Source: Treponema sp. UBA4307
Lineage (GTDB): Bacteria > Spirochaetota > Spirochaetia > Treponematales > Treponemataceae
Reading direction: 5' to 3'
Assembly (NCBI GenBank): GCA_002394685.1
Contig: DGUP01000010.1
Span: 1-64,000, forward strand
Length of the DNA: 64,000 bases
The notes under the pieces: model-generated
What the model saw: only the letters and a program-made list of their open reading frames with translations
Databases searched by the model: none
What the model was told of the DNA's origin: nothing
In this document: positions 51,453 through 59,458 of the stretch, in pieces
Layout of the letters: every line of letters starts with the position of its first letter
How positions within the stretch are numbered: the stretch's first letter is position 1
Position numbers and translations under genes: made by a program

Positions 51453-52160
51453 CTACTTATTTTCCAGCAGATTTATGCATTCAGCAGAATTTAGTTCTTT
51501 ATAAAAATCCAGCTGATTGTAAGTCCAGACACCATTCACTTTATATGCATCAATGAATACAAGTGACTTACCATTTTTTCCTTTTACTCTGTAAGAAAAA
51601 ATAGCTTTACCGGACGAATTACCATTTGAGCTTATAGAGCCTGTAATCAAACCAACCTGTTTGAAGTCGTCTCCCAGGTAGTCCTTTATTTCCTCATTAT
51701 TTTCAATAAGTTCCATTGACTGCTTGTATGGGACAGAAGTCTTAAACGCAGTTAAAATAGTAAAAAAGAAAGAGGAGATTAAAAGTGCAATACATAAAAG
51801 AATACTGATAACTATAATTGCAACTTTTATATTTTCTCTCCTCTTCTCTTTCTTAGGGTCTACATCATTTTTTTTCTGAGCTGCTGCCGTTAAAGGCATT
51901 TCCTTTGAACAATAAGGACAGAACTTTGCATCTGCAGGAATTTTCTTTTTACAATTCTCACATATTTTCAGAGGCTTTACGGCCAACATTACTATAAGCA
52001 CCCAAAAAGCTGCACCAGGATAAATCCCCAGCAAAAACCATTGAGGCGAACGGTTTTTCTTTTTAGCAATTTGTACACCAGGAATAATAGGTCCAACCCA
52101 AATCAAAATAAAAATTACAAAGAAAATAATTAAAGATAATGCACTATTCATTTTTTTCAC
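51453..52160 (-). CDS. Membrane protein with zinc ribbon and Coa1-like C-terminal domain
   Basis: The protein is 235 residues. Two N-terminal membrane helices (about 8-28 and 43-62) precede a zinc ribbon (CENCKKKIPADAKFCPYCSKEM, about residues 69-90). A charged stretch, a third helix (about 115-137) and an extracytoplasmic domain with SMELIENNEEIKDYLGDDFKQVG and AIFSYRVKGKNGKS follow. The last domain matches the cytochrome-oxidase-assembly-factor-1 (Coa1) family, which in bacteria is found in many proteins of unknown role. No oxidase genes are nearby, so the name should not be read as a function. Confidence 0.72.
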   Translation of the reverse strand: MKKMNSALSLIIFFVIFILIWVGPIIPGVQIAKKKNRSPQWFLLGIYPGAAFWVLIVMLAVKPLKICENCKKKIPADAKFCPYCSKEMPLTAAAQKKNDVDPKKEKRRENIKVAIIVISILLCIALLISSFFFTILTAFKTSVPYKQSMELIENNEEIKDYLGDDFKQVGLITGSISSNGNSSGKAIFSYRVKGKNGKSLVFIDAYKVNGVWTYNQLDFYKELNSAECINLLENK

Positions 52161-52265
52161 CCTTTTTTTTATTTTATTATATCAATTTTTACACAATTTT
52201 ATATATAATGATACAGATGCCGCCTGAATTACAAGTGTTCAGAGAGTCAGAGGGATGGTTTAGTT

Positions 52266-53357
52266 TTAACTCTTAAATTTTTGATCAAGTTTCTTTTGAT
52301 TATATTTCACTTCCCTGCAGCAGAAGTTCCATTTATTGATTTTTCTGGGAGCCTTTATTAGATTTTTAAAAACTTCGGGATGGCGAAGGAATTCATTGTA
52401 AGTTATTAAAACTTTATACATTCCAGGACTTTTGCTTTTCTTCAGATAAATCGTTGCAAAGGTTTTTATAAAATCGAATCCGTATTCATAACCGTTCCGG
52501 CTGTAATTCATTTCTACCATTGTTTTGATTGTATTCTGGGCTATATCATACAGACGGGGATTTATTTCAAACTCTTCAATGAATTTTTGTACCTTATTCC
52601 ATAATTCCCCCTTCCAGGCTTCAACAATAATTTTAACAAAACCAAATGCAGCATCAGCTTTACTAAAATCAAAGCAACGGAAAAAATTTTTTGAACCAAT
52701 ATAAATTTTCTTATCTCCTGCTGAAACAAAAATAGTCTGCCAGAAATCCATGTTATATTTTTCAAAAAAAATGTCCAGATAATATTCATCTATTTTTTTT
52801 TCAGCATTATGAACACTTCTGAAATTCACTTTTTCCTCTTCCGCAAGCTTCCCAAGTTTTTCTTCAAAATATTTAAATACATCACCTTCATACAAAGGAT
52901 TACAGTTATCTATATTCTTAAAATATCTGCGCTCAACTTTTTTTATAATTTTCTTTTCCAGAATATATATATCTGCCAGTGCATCATTATTCAATTGTTC
53001 ATAAAAATCAGGTTCCTCCATTTTTTTTCTGAGTGGATTCAGCCTCCAGTTGGAATAAATTTCTGCAATAGCCATACAAAATTTAAAACCAATACTATCT
53101 CCCTCTTTCAATTCTTCATACAATTCCCTAGTCAGCAACTGATTATCAACACAGGGGATACCCATCATTTCAGCAACTTTCATAAGAAAATAATTAAAAT
53201 TCCATACTCCTCTGCATACTACAACAGGAAACTCATGAAAGGCATAATTATAATAAAGACCTACAAACAACTTGTCTTTGCATCTTAAAATCACATCGCA
53301 CCGGGAAATTGCTTCAATTACATGATTAAAGGAGGGCCATATTTTATTTTCAGTCAT
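52266..53357 (-). CDS. Soluble FlhB cytoplasmic-domain-like protein without NPTH site
   Basis: This 363-residue protein lacks membrane helices. Residues about 10-105 align by eye with the FlhB/SctU cytoplasmic domain: AISRCDVILRCKDKLFVGLYYN corresponds to the strand around NPTH, then FPVVVCRGVWNFNYFLMKVAEMMGIPCVDNQLLTRELYEELKEGDSI corresponds to APVVVAKG...IPVVENPPLARALY...GDEIP. The autocleavage motif NPTH is replaced by CKDK (residues 26-29), so the usual self-cleavage should not occur. Residues 110-363 are a helical region I do not recognise. The start overlaps the end of the upstream FlhA-like gene by eight bases, so both should be made together. Confidence 0.72.
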   Translation of the reverse strand: MTENKIWPSFNHVIEAISRCDVILRCKDKLFVGLYYNYAFHEFPVVVCRGVWNFNYFLMKVAEMMGIPCVDNQLLTRELYEELKEGDSIGFKFCMAIAEIYSNWRLNPLRKKMEEPDFYEQLNNDALADIYILEKKIIKKVERRYFKNIDNCNPLYEGDVFKYFEEKLGKLAEEEKVNFRSVHNAEKKIDEYYLDIFFEKYNMDFWQTIFVSAGDKKIYIGSKNFFRCFDFSKADAAFGFVKIIVEAWKGELWNKVQKFIEEFEINPRLYDIAQNTIKTMVEMNYSRNGYEYGFDFIKTFATIYLKKSKSPGMYKVLITYNEFLRHPEVFKNLIKAPRKINKWNFCCREVKYNQKKLDQKFKS

Positions 53358-54336
53358 CTAACGAAATCTCTCCTTCTTTCATAAGGTGTATATCCTTTCC
53401 TAAGGCAAGCACTTCTTGTATCGACACGACGCGAAGGTCTGGAGTCCCATCATGAAATGCAGAAAAAATCAGTTGCCGAATCATTTGTGGACATATAATA
53501 ACCGGCTGCAAATTCTTTTCCCTGAATCGTGCAACAAAACTGTTAATGGAATTTTTCATTTTTTCCATCTCTTCTTTTTTTAAAGCAGCAAAAGGCAATT
53601 CTTCTTCTCTCTCAGATTTATGGTCAGCATCAATAAATTTGTATGCAGTTTTCTCTTGAATAGTCAAAACATGTAAAACATTATTTTCATCCACATATTT
53701 TCGAATAAAATTGTAGGCTAAATGTTCATGAACAATTTCCATTAATTCACTGATTCGCATTTCAGAGCGAATATTATCTGCAATTGTTTCTAGAATTGTA
53801 TTCATATCACGGATTGATATTTCTTCTTCAAGAAGGAAGTTCAAGAGAATCTTCAGCTTAGATATTGTAAAGGAATGGTAAAAAAATACATTTGAAATTA
53901 CATCAGGATTTTGTTTTCTTACTTTTTCAACAAGAGTATTAACCAGATTTTGATTCAGAATTCTGGTACGGTTCTTCCAGATGTTTTCATATAGATGAGT
54001 TCCTATGACCTCTTCAGGAGAAATACAAGAGTAACCAGTTTTATAGTCAGGGCACACAGAACATTTTTCTAATTCAACTCCATTAAAAAGAATTAAATAT
54101 TCATATGGTTCCAGGCACATATTTTCCCGTATATGAACGGCCGGAACTGGAAGTCCGTATTCTGCATCAAACCGATTACGGCAGTAAGTTATTTCCTTCT
54201 GAAGATTTGATTTCTTCCCCTCATCTACAAGAGGATTTAAACTGCTGCCTATTTGAATTTCAAACAGGTTGGGCTGTTCTCCAAAATTGGTGTATATTTC
54301 TTTGTCATATAATCTTGGTTTTTGTAATTGCATCAA
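53350..54336 (-). CDS. Soluble FlhA cytoplasmic-domain-like (FHIPEP) protein lacking the membrane domain
   Basis: The whole 328 residues correspond to the C-terminal domain of FlhA/SctV: LFEIQIGSSLNPLVDE, YGLPVPAVHIRENMCLEPYEYLILFNGVEL, PEEVIGTHLYENI, LNFLLEEEISIRDMNTILETIADN, and near the end LQPVIICPQMIRQLIFSAF. The family's eight membrane helices are absent, and a good ribosome site (AGAGAGG) shows the gene starts here and is not a fragment. FlhA-C normally forms the nonameric ring that receives chaperone-substrate complexes at the export gate. It is coupled to the FlhB-like gene. A free ring, a decoy or a regulator of export are possible roles. Confidence 0.8.
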   Translation of the reverse strand: MMQLQKPRLYDKEIYTNFGEQPNLFEIQIGSSLNPLVDEGKKSNLQKEITYCRNRFDAEYGLPVPAVHIRENMCLEPYEYLILFNGVELEKCSVCPDYKTGYSCISPEEVIGTHLYENIWKNRTRILNQNLVNTLVEKVRKQNPDVISNVFFYHSFTISKLKILLNFLLEEEISIRDMNTILETIADNIRSEMRISELMEIVHEHLAYNFIRKYVDENNVLHVLTIQEKTAYKFIDADHKSEREEELPFAALKKEEMEKMKNSINSFVARFREKNLQPVIICPQMIRQLIFSAFHDGTPDLRVVSIQEVLALGKDIHLMKEGEISLDD

Positions 54337-54354
54337 ATTGTACCTCTCTTAACT

Positions 54355-54430
54355 CACGGTATGTTTTTGGGCAAGGAACAATCCGCTATCTGCCCTTGGC
54401 CCAGATTCTTCAATCTCATTCATACCGTAA
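54355..54430. other. Imperfect stem-loop upstream of the FlhA-like gene
   Basis: ACGGTATG (about 54357-54364) is mirrored by CATACCGT (about 54420-54428), and GGCAAGG by CCTTGGCC inside it. It lies in the leader region of the FlhA-like/FlhB-like operon and could affect its expression. Confidence 0.35.
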
Positions 54431-54552
54431 TTTAATCATGAGGAACTATCATTTAATGACAACATTTTCTGCTTACTAACCATTCTTTTATTCTGACAGA
54501 AAAACTTACCGCCAGGATTGGGAATAGTAACAGTAATAAAAGAAGATGATAT

Positions 54553-54585
54553 TTTTCGTATCTACTAAGTTATACTAACTTCAAA
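54553..54585. mobile_element. Solo IS3-type end
   Basis: TTTTTCGTATCTACTAAGTT followed by ATACTAACTTC matches the outer end of the IS3-derived mini-element at about 59274-59304 (TTTTTTGTGTCTACTAAGTT). No transposase remains here. It lies just downstream of the first retropepsin-like lipoprotein gene. Confidence 0.5.
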
Positions 54586-54588
54586 CAT

Positions 54589-56184
54589 TTAATCTATCCA
54601 CATAAGAGATTTTTTAAAGTCAAAAGTGACTCTGTGCTTTTCAAAGAAAGAAAAACTCAGGTGGATATCATACTTTCCTGCATCATTTTCTGAAAAGACT
54701 GATGGTAGAAGTTTTGTAAACTCCTGGTCACTCATATTTATACAGGGAATTGAAATAGTTTTATCACCAAATAACAAATTTAGAGAATCTGTATACATGT
54801 AATTGCTGGTAAATCTTTCATATAGTGATCCAAATTGCTGTATTCTTTCCTCAGGGAAAAGATTATTGTCAGTATTATTTATAAAAATTGAATAATTCTG
54901 CCAGCCAGAATCCAGAAATGCCTTGTATTTTTTTCCCTGAACAGTTGGAAAACAGAATATTCGTGTATTTTTCACTACAATGGGGAGAGGCTGGCCGTCT
55001 GGCTTTTGGTTCGTAAATCTTAATACACCATTCTGATAATCAAACTGAACATAATCAAATTCAGGATAAGATGTAAAGAATTCCATGCCAAGAAGTCCAT
55101 CGCATTTTACTCCTAATCTTGTATCATCCATATAAAGAGGAAAATCAAATAAATCAATCTTCCCTATTTTGACCTCAGGGAAATACATTTTGAAAAGATG
55201 TTCACAGTCATTTGTCTTGACCTTTGTTTTATAAATTCCTTCCTTTAAAATTGTATTTGCAGGGGCTCCTGTGTCGATAAGAAATGATTCTTTTTTGCCA
55301 TCGATGATAAGATCAAAATACATTCCGTAGTATCTCTTTTGCAAAGGAAACTCCATAACTGTCTGGGTATTTTTTTCTTTTGCCTTTATTGTTTCACAGG
55401 TAGAAATTTTTTCTCCACTTTCACGATAAGGAAGAGGTTCTGTATTCAGGGACTTATTAAAGACAAGTCTTTTATGTTTGTAATCTATAGTTACGGTATT
55501 ATCCAGCATAGCATCAATGCCTATGATGGCATCGTTTCCTTTGAATAGTTGCGGAAAACTAGTGAAGTAGTCTGAGTGAGAATATGGCACGGGAGAATTA
55601 ATAATTAAATCAAGATCAATATCTGGAAACCCTTCTAAAGAATCTGCATACATATTTGGAACAAGCATTGGTAGAAAAGCTATTTTTTTATCAGAAAGCT
55701 TAAAAGTAAAAATTTCGTCTTTTTTCCTGTAACTTATAGATTCAGCTTCAGATACATCATCATTAATTATTAAGCGGTTTGTAGAATAATCTAAGGTTAC
55801 TGAAAAGAATGTCCTAAAAAAATCATATCCTAAATAACCATTAAAAATTCCTTCTGAGGTCAAACGAGAGTCTATGTAGAATTTCACATTATTGAATTCA
55901 TACTTTCCCCATTTTGCAGAATTAACTATAAGATATTTGTTTTTTGTCTTTTCATATTTTCTTATGGCATTTGCCGTTTCTTTATTGATGCAGCTTCTCT
56001 CGAGTGTAGGCTCAATTGCAAAATTATACATAATACCGTCAATGCATAATTGAGCATAAGCCATTCGAGTGTTATAGGTCATTTCTACCGGAAGAATCAT
56101 CTGCTCATTAGAAGCAGAAGTTTTGTTCTTGCAGCCGAGCAGAACAAGTGAAAGCAGAATAAGTGCAAGCACAATTTTTTTCAT
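54589..56184 (-). CDS. Lipoprotein with four retropepsin-like modules, paralogue 1
   Basis: The protein is 531 residues. The signal peptide ends in a lipobox (LLSLVLLGC, Cys about 18). Four modules of about 125 residues follow. Each has a strand pair ending in an aspartyl-protease-like site and a closing element: LGYDFFRTFFSVTLDY, IGIDAMLDNTVTIDY, LGMEFFTSYPEFDY and LSFSFFEKHRVTFDF. The third module keeps the catalytic form FLIDTGAP, the fourth has FLDSGW, and the first two are degenerate (AIEPT, IINSP). It is anchored at the cell envelope. The paralogue at 59459 has the same length and layout. Whether it is proteolytic or a binding scaffold is open. Confidence 0.72.
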   Translation of the reverse strand: MKKIVLALILLSLVLLGCKNKTSASNEQMILPVEMTYNTRMAYAQLCIDGIMYNFAIEPTLERSCINKETANAIRKYEKTKNKYLIVNSAKWGKYEFNNVKFYIDSRLTSEGIFNGYLGYDFFRTFFSVTLDYSTNRLIINDDVSEAESISYRKKDEIFTFKLSDKKIAFLPMLVPNMYADSLEGFPDIDLDLIINSPVPYSHSDYFTSFPQLFKGNDAIIGIDAMLDNTVTIDYKHKRLVFNKSLNTEPLPYRESGEKISTCETIKAKEKNTQTVMEFPLQKRYYGMYFDLIIDGKKESFLIDTGAPANTILKEGIYKTKVKTNDCEHLFKMYFPEVKIGKIDLFDFPLYMDDTRLGVKCDGLLGMEFFTSYPEFDYVQFDYQNGVLRFTNQKPDGQPLPIVVKNTRIFCFPTVQGKKYKAFLDSGWQNYSIFINNTDNNLFPEERIQQFGSLYERFTSNYMYTDSLNLLFGDKTISIPCINMSDQEFTKLLPSVFSENDAGKYDIHLSFSFFEKHRVTFDFKKSLMWID

Positions 56185-56355
56185 ATTTTTACCTTCTTAA
56201 TTTGAAAATATTAAAACTTCATCAACTGGAAGTAGAATAAAGTTTATCATCATTATACTCATTGAAATTGATAAATGGCAACTTAATTCACACTATTTAT
56301 TTAGATATAGAATTAATAGCAGGATCTATTTTCTTTAACCTTGTGTCGCTTTCGT

Positions 56356-57609
56356 TCATAATGATTCTCCGTTTAAGAAGTCAAGAGCATAAAGCTGTTT
56401 GATTCCATCATGATAAATAATCGGTGCATTATCCAGTGTAATCAAAGTTTTTGGGAAGTTGTCTTTTACAGCAAGCAGAGGTTTTAACTCTCTTTTTAAT
56501 GTTGCTTCATCACGAACAGAAAGTGAAACCTGAATGTAATTAAACGCCCCTCCTTTTTGTGCAATAAAATCAATTTCCATATCATCTATTTTTCCAACAG
56601 ACAATTCATAGCCGCGACGCAATAATTCAAGAAATACAAGGTTTTCAAGAATGTGTCCTTCATCTCCACCTCTTGCACCAAGCATAAAAAAGCGAAGTCC
56701 CATATCTACGGCATAATATTTTTCCAAAGTTTTTAGAGTTTCTTTGCCACGAATATCATAACGGTTAAGTTTGTAAAAAAGATAAGTTTCGCACAATGCA
56801 GAAAGACAATTATCAATTGTTGCGGAAGAGGTTTTCCTTCCACTTGAAACAAAGGTATCACAAATTTTTTTGGGGGAAAGAAGATTACCTGTATGAACAA
56901 GTGCAAACTTTACAATCTTTTCAAGAAGGATTGTATCAGCAATTTTTTTACGCTGCTGAATATCTTTTAGAACAATTGTTGAATAAAGTCCAGAAATATA
57001 ATCTCTTACAGCTTCGTTTTTTCCGTAAATATTATGAAGATAAGGAAAGCCGCCAAACGTAATGTATTTTGTGTACAAGGTAGGCAAATCAAAAGTTTCT
57101 TGAGAAAACTTTTCTTTATACGCTGTCTGAAACTCTGTAAAAGAAAAAGGCAGTATATTAATTTCAATATAACGGCCACTCAAAAGCGTTGCAATTTCGC
57201 TGGAAAGCATAGATGCATTTGAACCGGTCAGATAAATATCAACATTTGGAAGAATAAAAAGTGAGTCTACAACCTTTTCAAAATTTCCAACAAGCTGGAT
57301 TTCATCCAGAAAGATATAATTCATTTTGTCTTCCTGAATACGTTCTTTTAAGACTGAATGCAGTTTATGATAATCAGTAATGTCTTCATTTTCGAGCATT
57401 TCAAAATTGAAAAATGAAATTTGATTTTCTGACGCAGATTTTGAAATTTCTTTGCAGACTTCCTTTAAGATAACTGATTTTCCCGAACGCCTTACTCCAG
57501 TAATAACTTTTATTACATGCTGATCCCGCCAGGAAAGCAGTTTTTCAACATATTCCTTACGAAAATATGAGTCTTCTTTATAAGACGGAGTATCGCGAAA
57601 GTCTATCAT
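56356..57609 (-). CDS. AAA_14/DUF4143 family ATPase
   Basis: This 417-residue protein has Walker A ITGVRRSGKSVIL (about residues 36-48), Walker B NYIFLDEIQLV (about 95-105) and a sensor segment YLTGSNASML. The C-terminal DUF4143 region ends in a PD-(D/E)XK-like pattern (DMEIDFIAQKGG...YIQVSLS). Such proteins are frequent in anaerobes and of unknown role. The gene has consensus promoter boxes, TTGACA-17-TAAACT, six bases before the ATG and no ribosome site, so its mRNA should be leaderless. Confidence 0.85.
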   Translation of the reverse strand: MIDFRDTPSYKEDSYFRKEYVEKLLSWRDQHVIKVITGVRRSGKSVILKEVCKEISKSASENQISFFNFEMLENEDITDYHKLHSVLKERIQEDKMNYIFLDEIQLVGNFEKVVDSLFILPNVDIYLTGSNASMLSSEIATLLSGRYIEINILPFSFTEFQTAYKEKFSQETFDLPTLYTKYITFGGFPYLHNIYGKNEAVRDYISGLYSTIVLKDIQQRKKIADTILLEKIVKFALVHTGNLLSPKKICDTFVSSGRKTSSATIDNCLSALCETYLFYKLNRYDIRGKETLKTLEKYYAVDMGLRFFMLGARGGDEGHILENLVFLELLRRGYELSVGKIDDMEIDFIAQKGGAFNYIQVSLSVRDEATLKRELKPLLAVKDNFPKTLITLDNAPIIYHDGIKQLYALDFLNGESL

Positions 57610-57615
57610 ACTGAT

Positions 57616-57644
57616 AGTTTATATCCGAATAACATATCTGTCAA
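57616..57644 (-). promoter_or_regulatory. Promoter abutting the DUF4143 ATPase start
   Basis: On the minus strand TTGACA (57644-57639), a 17-base spacer and TAAACT (57621-57616) precede ATG 57609 by six bases. Confidence 0.65.
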
Positions 57645-57844
57645 CTTTTTAACATACAAGTTAAAAAGTTGGGGAATTTATAGATTTTTTTAAACAGAAA
57701 AAAATAATTCGTAATATTTGTGCATATTATTCTTTATTGGTTCTCATAATACTTTAGCCAATGTGAGGATTTTTTCCCACATTCTGATAAAGAGCTTTAA
57801 AAGTTTCCTCAATTTTTTTAATCTCTTTAGATTCAAAAACATCC

Positions 57845-58032
57845 TTATTTTTTTATTGTTTCCAAACTATTCTCATAATCAGAGCCTAATGACTTGCAGA
57901 CGTCTGCTTTAGTTGATCCAAAAGGAACACCATTTACTGACTCAGCTACATATCCGGCACCACCTTCCGAATCAATAAGGGCTATGTATTTATCATCAAC
58001 TAAAACATATACTCCAAAATATACTTTTTCAT
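57845..58032 (-). pseudogene. 62-codon gene with a one-base frameshift
   Basis: ATG 58032 has GAGG nine bases upstream and reads MKK before losing the frame at an A5 run (58025-58029). One added A would give a continuous 62-residue protein: MKKVYFGVYVLVDDKYIALI, then DSEGGAGYVAES, FGSTKADVCKSLG and NSLETIKK to the TAA at 57845. It may be a real frameshift, a sequencing error or homopolymer slippage. No family is recognised. The rest of 57645-57844 is gene-free. Confidence 0.5.
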
Positions 58033-58063
58033 AATTACATACCTCTTTTTACATATATATTAG

Positions 58064-58258
58064 TTAACGCAAGTCTATAATTGTTGATCGATACTCAATG
58101 GCATAAGGGCCAGAACCATATATTTCAATACAAAGGTCAACGTCCGATATAATTTTAACACTTTTTGCATTTGAAATATCATAATCAAATGTAACAGAAC
58201 CTACTCGATAGTAATTACCATCCCATTTTACTCTTCTTACGCTGCATATAATACACAT
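58064..58258 (-). CDS. Small unknown protein, about 64 residues
   Basis: The product has a strand-rich pattern (WDGNYYRVGSVTFDYDISNAKSVKII, then LCIEIYGSGPYAIEYRS). ATG 58258 is the best start; a TTG at 58276 is also in frame. It starts just after the stop of the leucine-rich-repeat-like gene and precedes the frameshifted small gene, so the three were probably one transcript. No family is recognised. Confidence 0.45.
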   Translation of the reverse strand: MCIICSVRRVKWDGNYYRVGSVTFDYDISNAKSVKIISDVDLCIEIYGSGPYAIEYRSTIIDLR

Positions 58259-58288
58259 TGAAATTTTACAGTACAACCATAAATCATC

Positions 58289-58948
58289 TTAATAAAGATT
58301 ATATTCATTCCAGATTGTTCGAAGAACCTTTTCTGCGTTCAAATATGGATTTTTTATCAAATCTTCCTGAGAAGAATCAATAATAAATACTGTATCTTTA
58401 CTTATACATTCTGCAAATTTCTCGTAACCATTCTTATTAATATTCGAATAACAAATTACAAAGTATTTAACTCCTTCTGGCAGAATAACTTTGTTTTCAA
58501 TATTTATGGTAAGGCCTTCCAATTCAATATATTCTAATTTATTATTCGAGGAAAAATCTAATTCAGTGACACTCTTAATCTTGTTGCTTTCGATAAGAGA
58601 AAGAACCCGTAAATTTGGAATTTTTTTCACAAAATCCAAATTTGAAGAAGTGACATAATTCATCTTGATAATTTCACATTCATTAGTACAATTCCAAAAC
58701 TCTTCACATAAGTTATCAAGATAAACAAATGAAAAATTTATTTTTTTTATATATTTTTTTTCAATATTTGTCTTAATTTCTTTTACCGGTTTGTTCAAAA
58801 CATGATCAACAAATAGTTCCCCACTCAACTCATTATAATTACAGGATTTTGAAGAACCGTCATTATAAATCAAATCAAATGTATGAGCAAAACTTACCAT
58901 TGGAATAAATGTTATCAACAATACACTAAAAAATATTTTTAATTTCAT
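58289..58948 (-). CDS. Secreted leucine-rich-repeat-like protein
   Basis: This 219-residue protein has a signal peptide (about 1-21, ending VSFAHT). The body has irregular leucine-rich-repeat-like segments (FVKKIPNLRVLSLIESNKI, LDFSSNNKLEYIELEGL, LPEGVKYFVICYSNI). It would be periplasmic or surface-exposed. No closer family is recognised. AGGAG-like bases precede the start. It is followed by two small genes on the same strand. Confidence 0.6.
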   Translation of the reverse strand: MKLKIFFSVLLITFIPMVSFAHTFDLIYNDGSSKSCNYNELSGELFVDHVLNKPVKEIKTNIEKKYIKKINFSFVYLDNLCEEFWNCTNECEIIKMNYVTSSNLDFVKKIPNLRVLSLIESNKIKSVTELDFSSNNKLEYIELEGLTINIENKVILPEGVKYFVICYSNINKNGYEKFAECISKDTVFIIDSSQEDLIKNPYLNAEKVLRTIWNEYNLY

Positions 58949-59018
58949 AATAAACTCCTATTACAATCTTGGAAGTGGTATAAATGTCCAATTATTATTT
59001 GGACCTAAGTCAATATAA

Positions 59019-59286
59019 TAGACACAAAAAATGCTAGTTTAAGCTGCAAGTTTTTCACATTCTGAATGGACAGTTTCCGGTGTTCTGTAATTCAGACTTG
59101 AATGAATACACTTGTGGTTATACCAGGATTCAATGTATTCAAAAACTGCGTCATAAGCAGCCTTTGAATCCTTATATTTTCTAAGGTTTACCTCTTGTTT
59201 CTTGAACTCTTCTGGGTAATGTTTGTTCCTAGCTTCCATGCTACATTCCTTATTAATAAAATAATATGTAGCATTTTTTGTGTCTA
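59019..59286 (-). mobile_element. IS3-derived 268 bp mini-element
   Basis: Perfect 18-base terminal inverted repeats TAGACACAAAAAATGCTA (59019-59036) and the complement (59269-59286) bound the element. It contains one frame made of the first codons of an IS3 OrfA fused to the end of OrfB. This is an internal deletion derivative that cannot transpose itself but keeps both ends for a transposase supplied in trans. Confidence 0.75.
59039..59239 (-). pseudogene. IS3 transposase fusion remnant
   Basis: The 66 codons read MEARNKHYPEEFKKQEV (start of OrfA, before its helix-turn-helix) and then YDAVFEYIESWYNHKCIHSSLNYRTPETVH, the C-terminal end of the OrfB integrase domain (final catalytic region missing). 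The middle 350 or so codons are deleted. Confidence 0.75.
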
Positions 59287-59458
59287 CTAAGTTAGACTAA
59301 CTTCATTCTTTAATTTCTTCTTCCCAAATTTTACCATATGCAGGTTTAATATCTACTAATTTATAGTTGAGTTCTTTCTACAACTTTCAATAAATACAGG
59401 AAACCAATCCGGCCAGCTATTTGCAAAATAATCGATAATTAAAATTATTGATTTCATA

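Noticed and set aside
54105..54479. Plus-strand 124-codon frame over the FlhA-like gene start
   Set aside because: It is the complement of coding and leader sequence with no start signal or domain.
57718..57912. Plus-strand 64-codon frame
   Set aside because: It overlaps the frameshifted small gene on the minus strand and has no ribosome site; the minus-strand reading is more protein-like.
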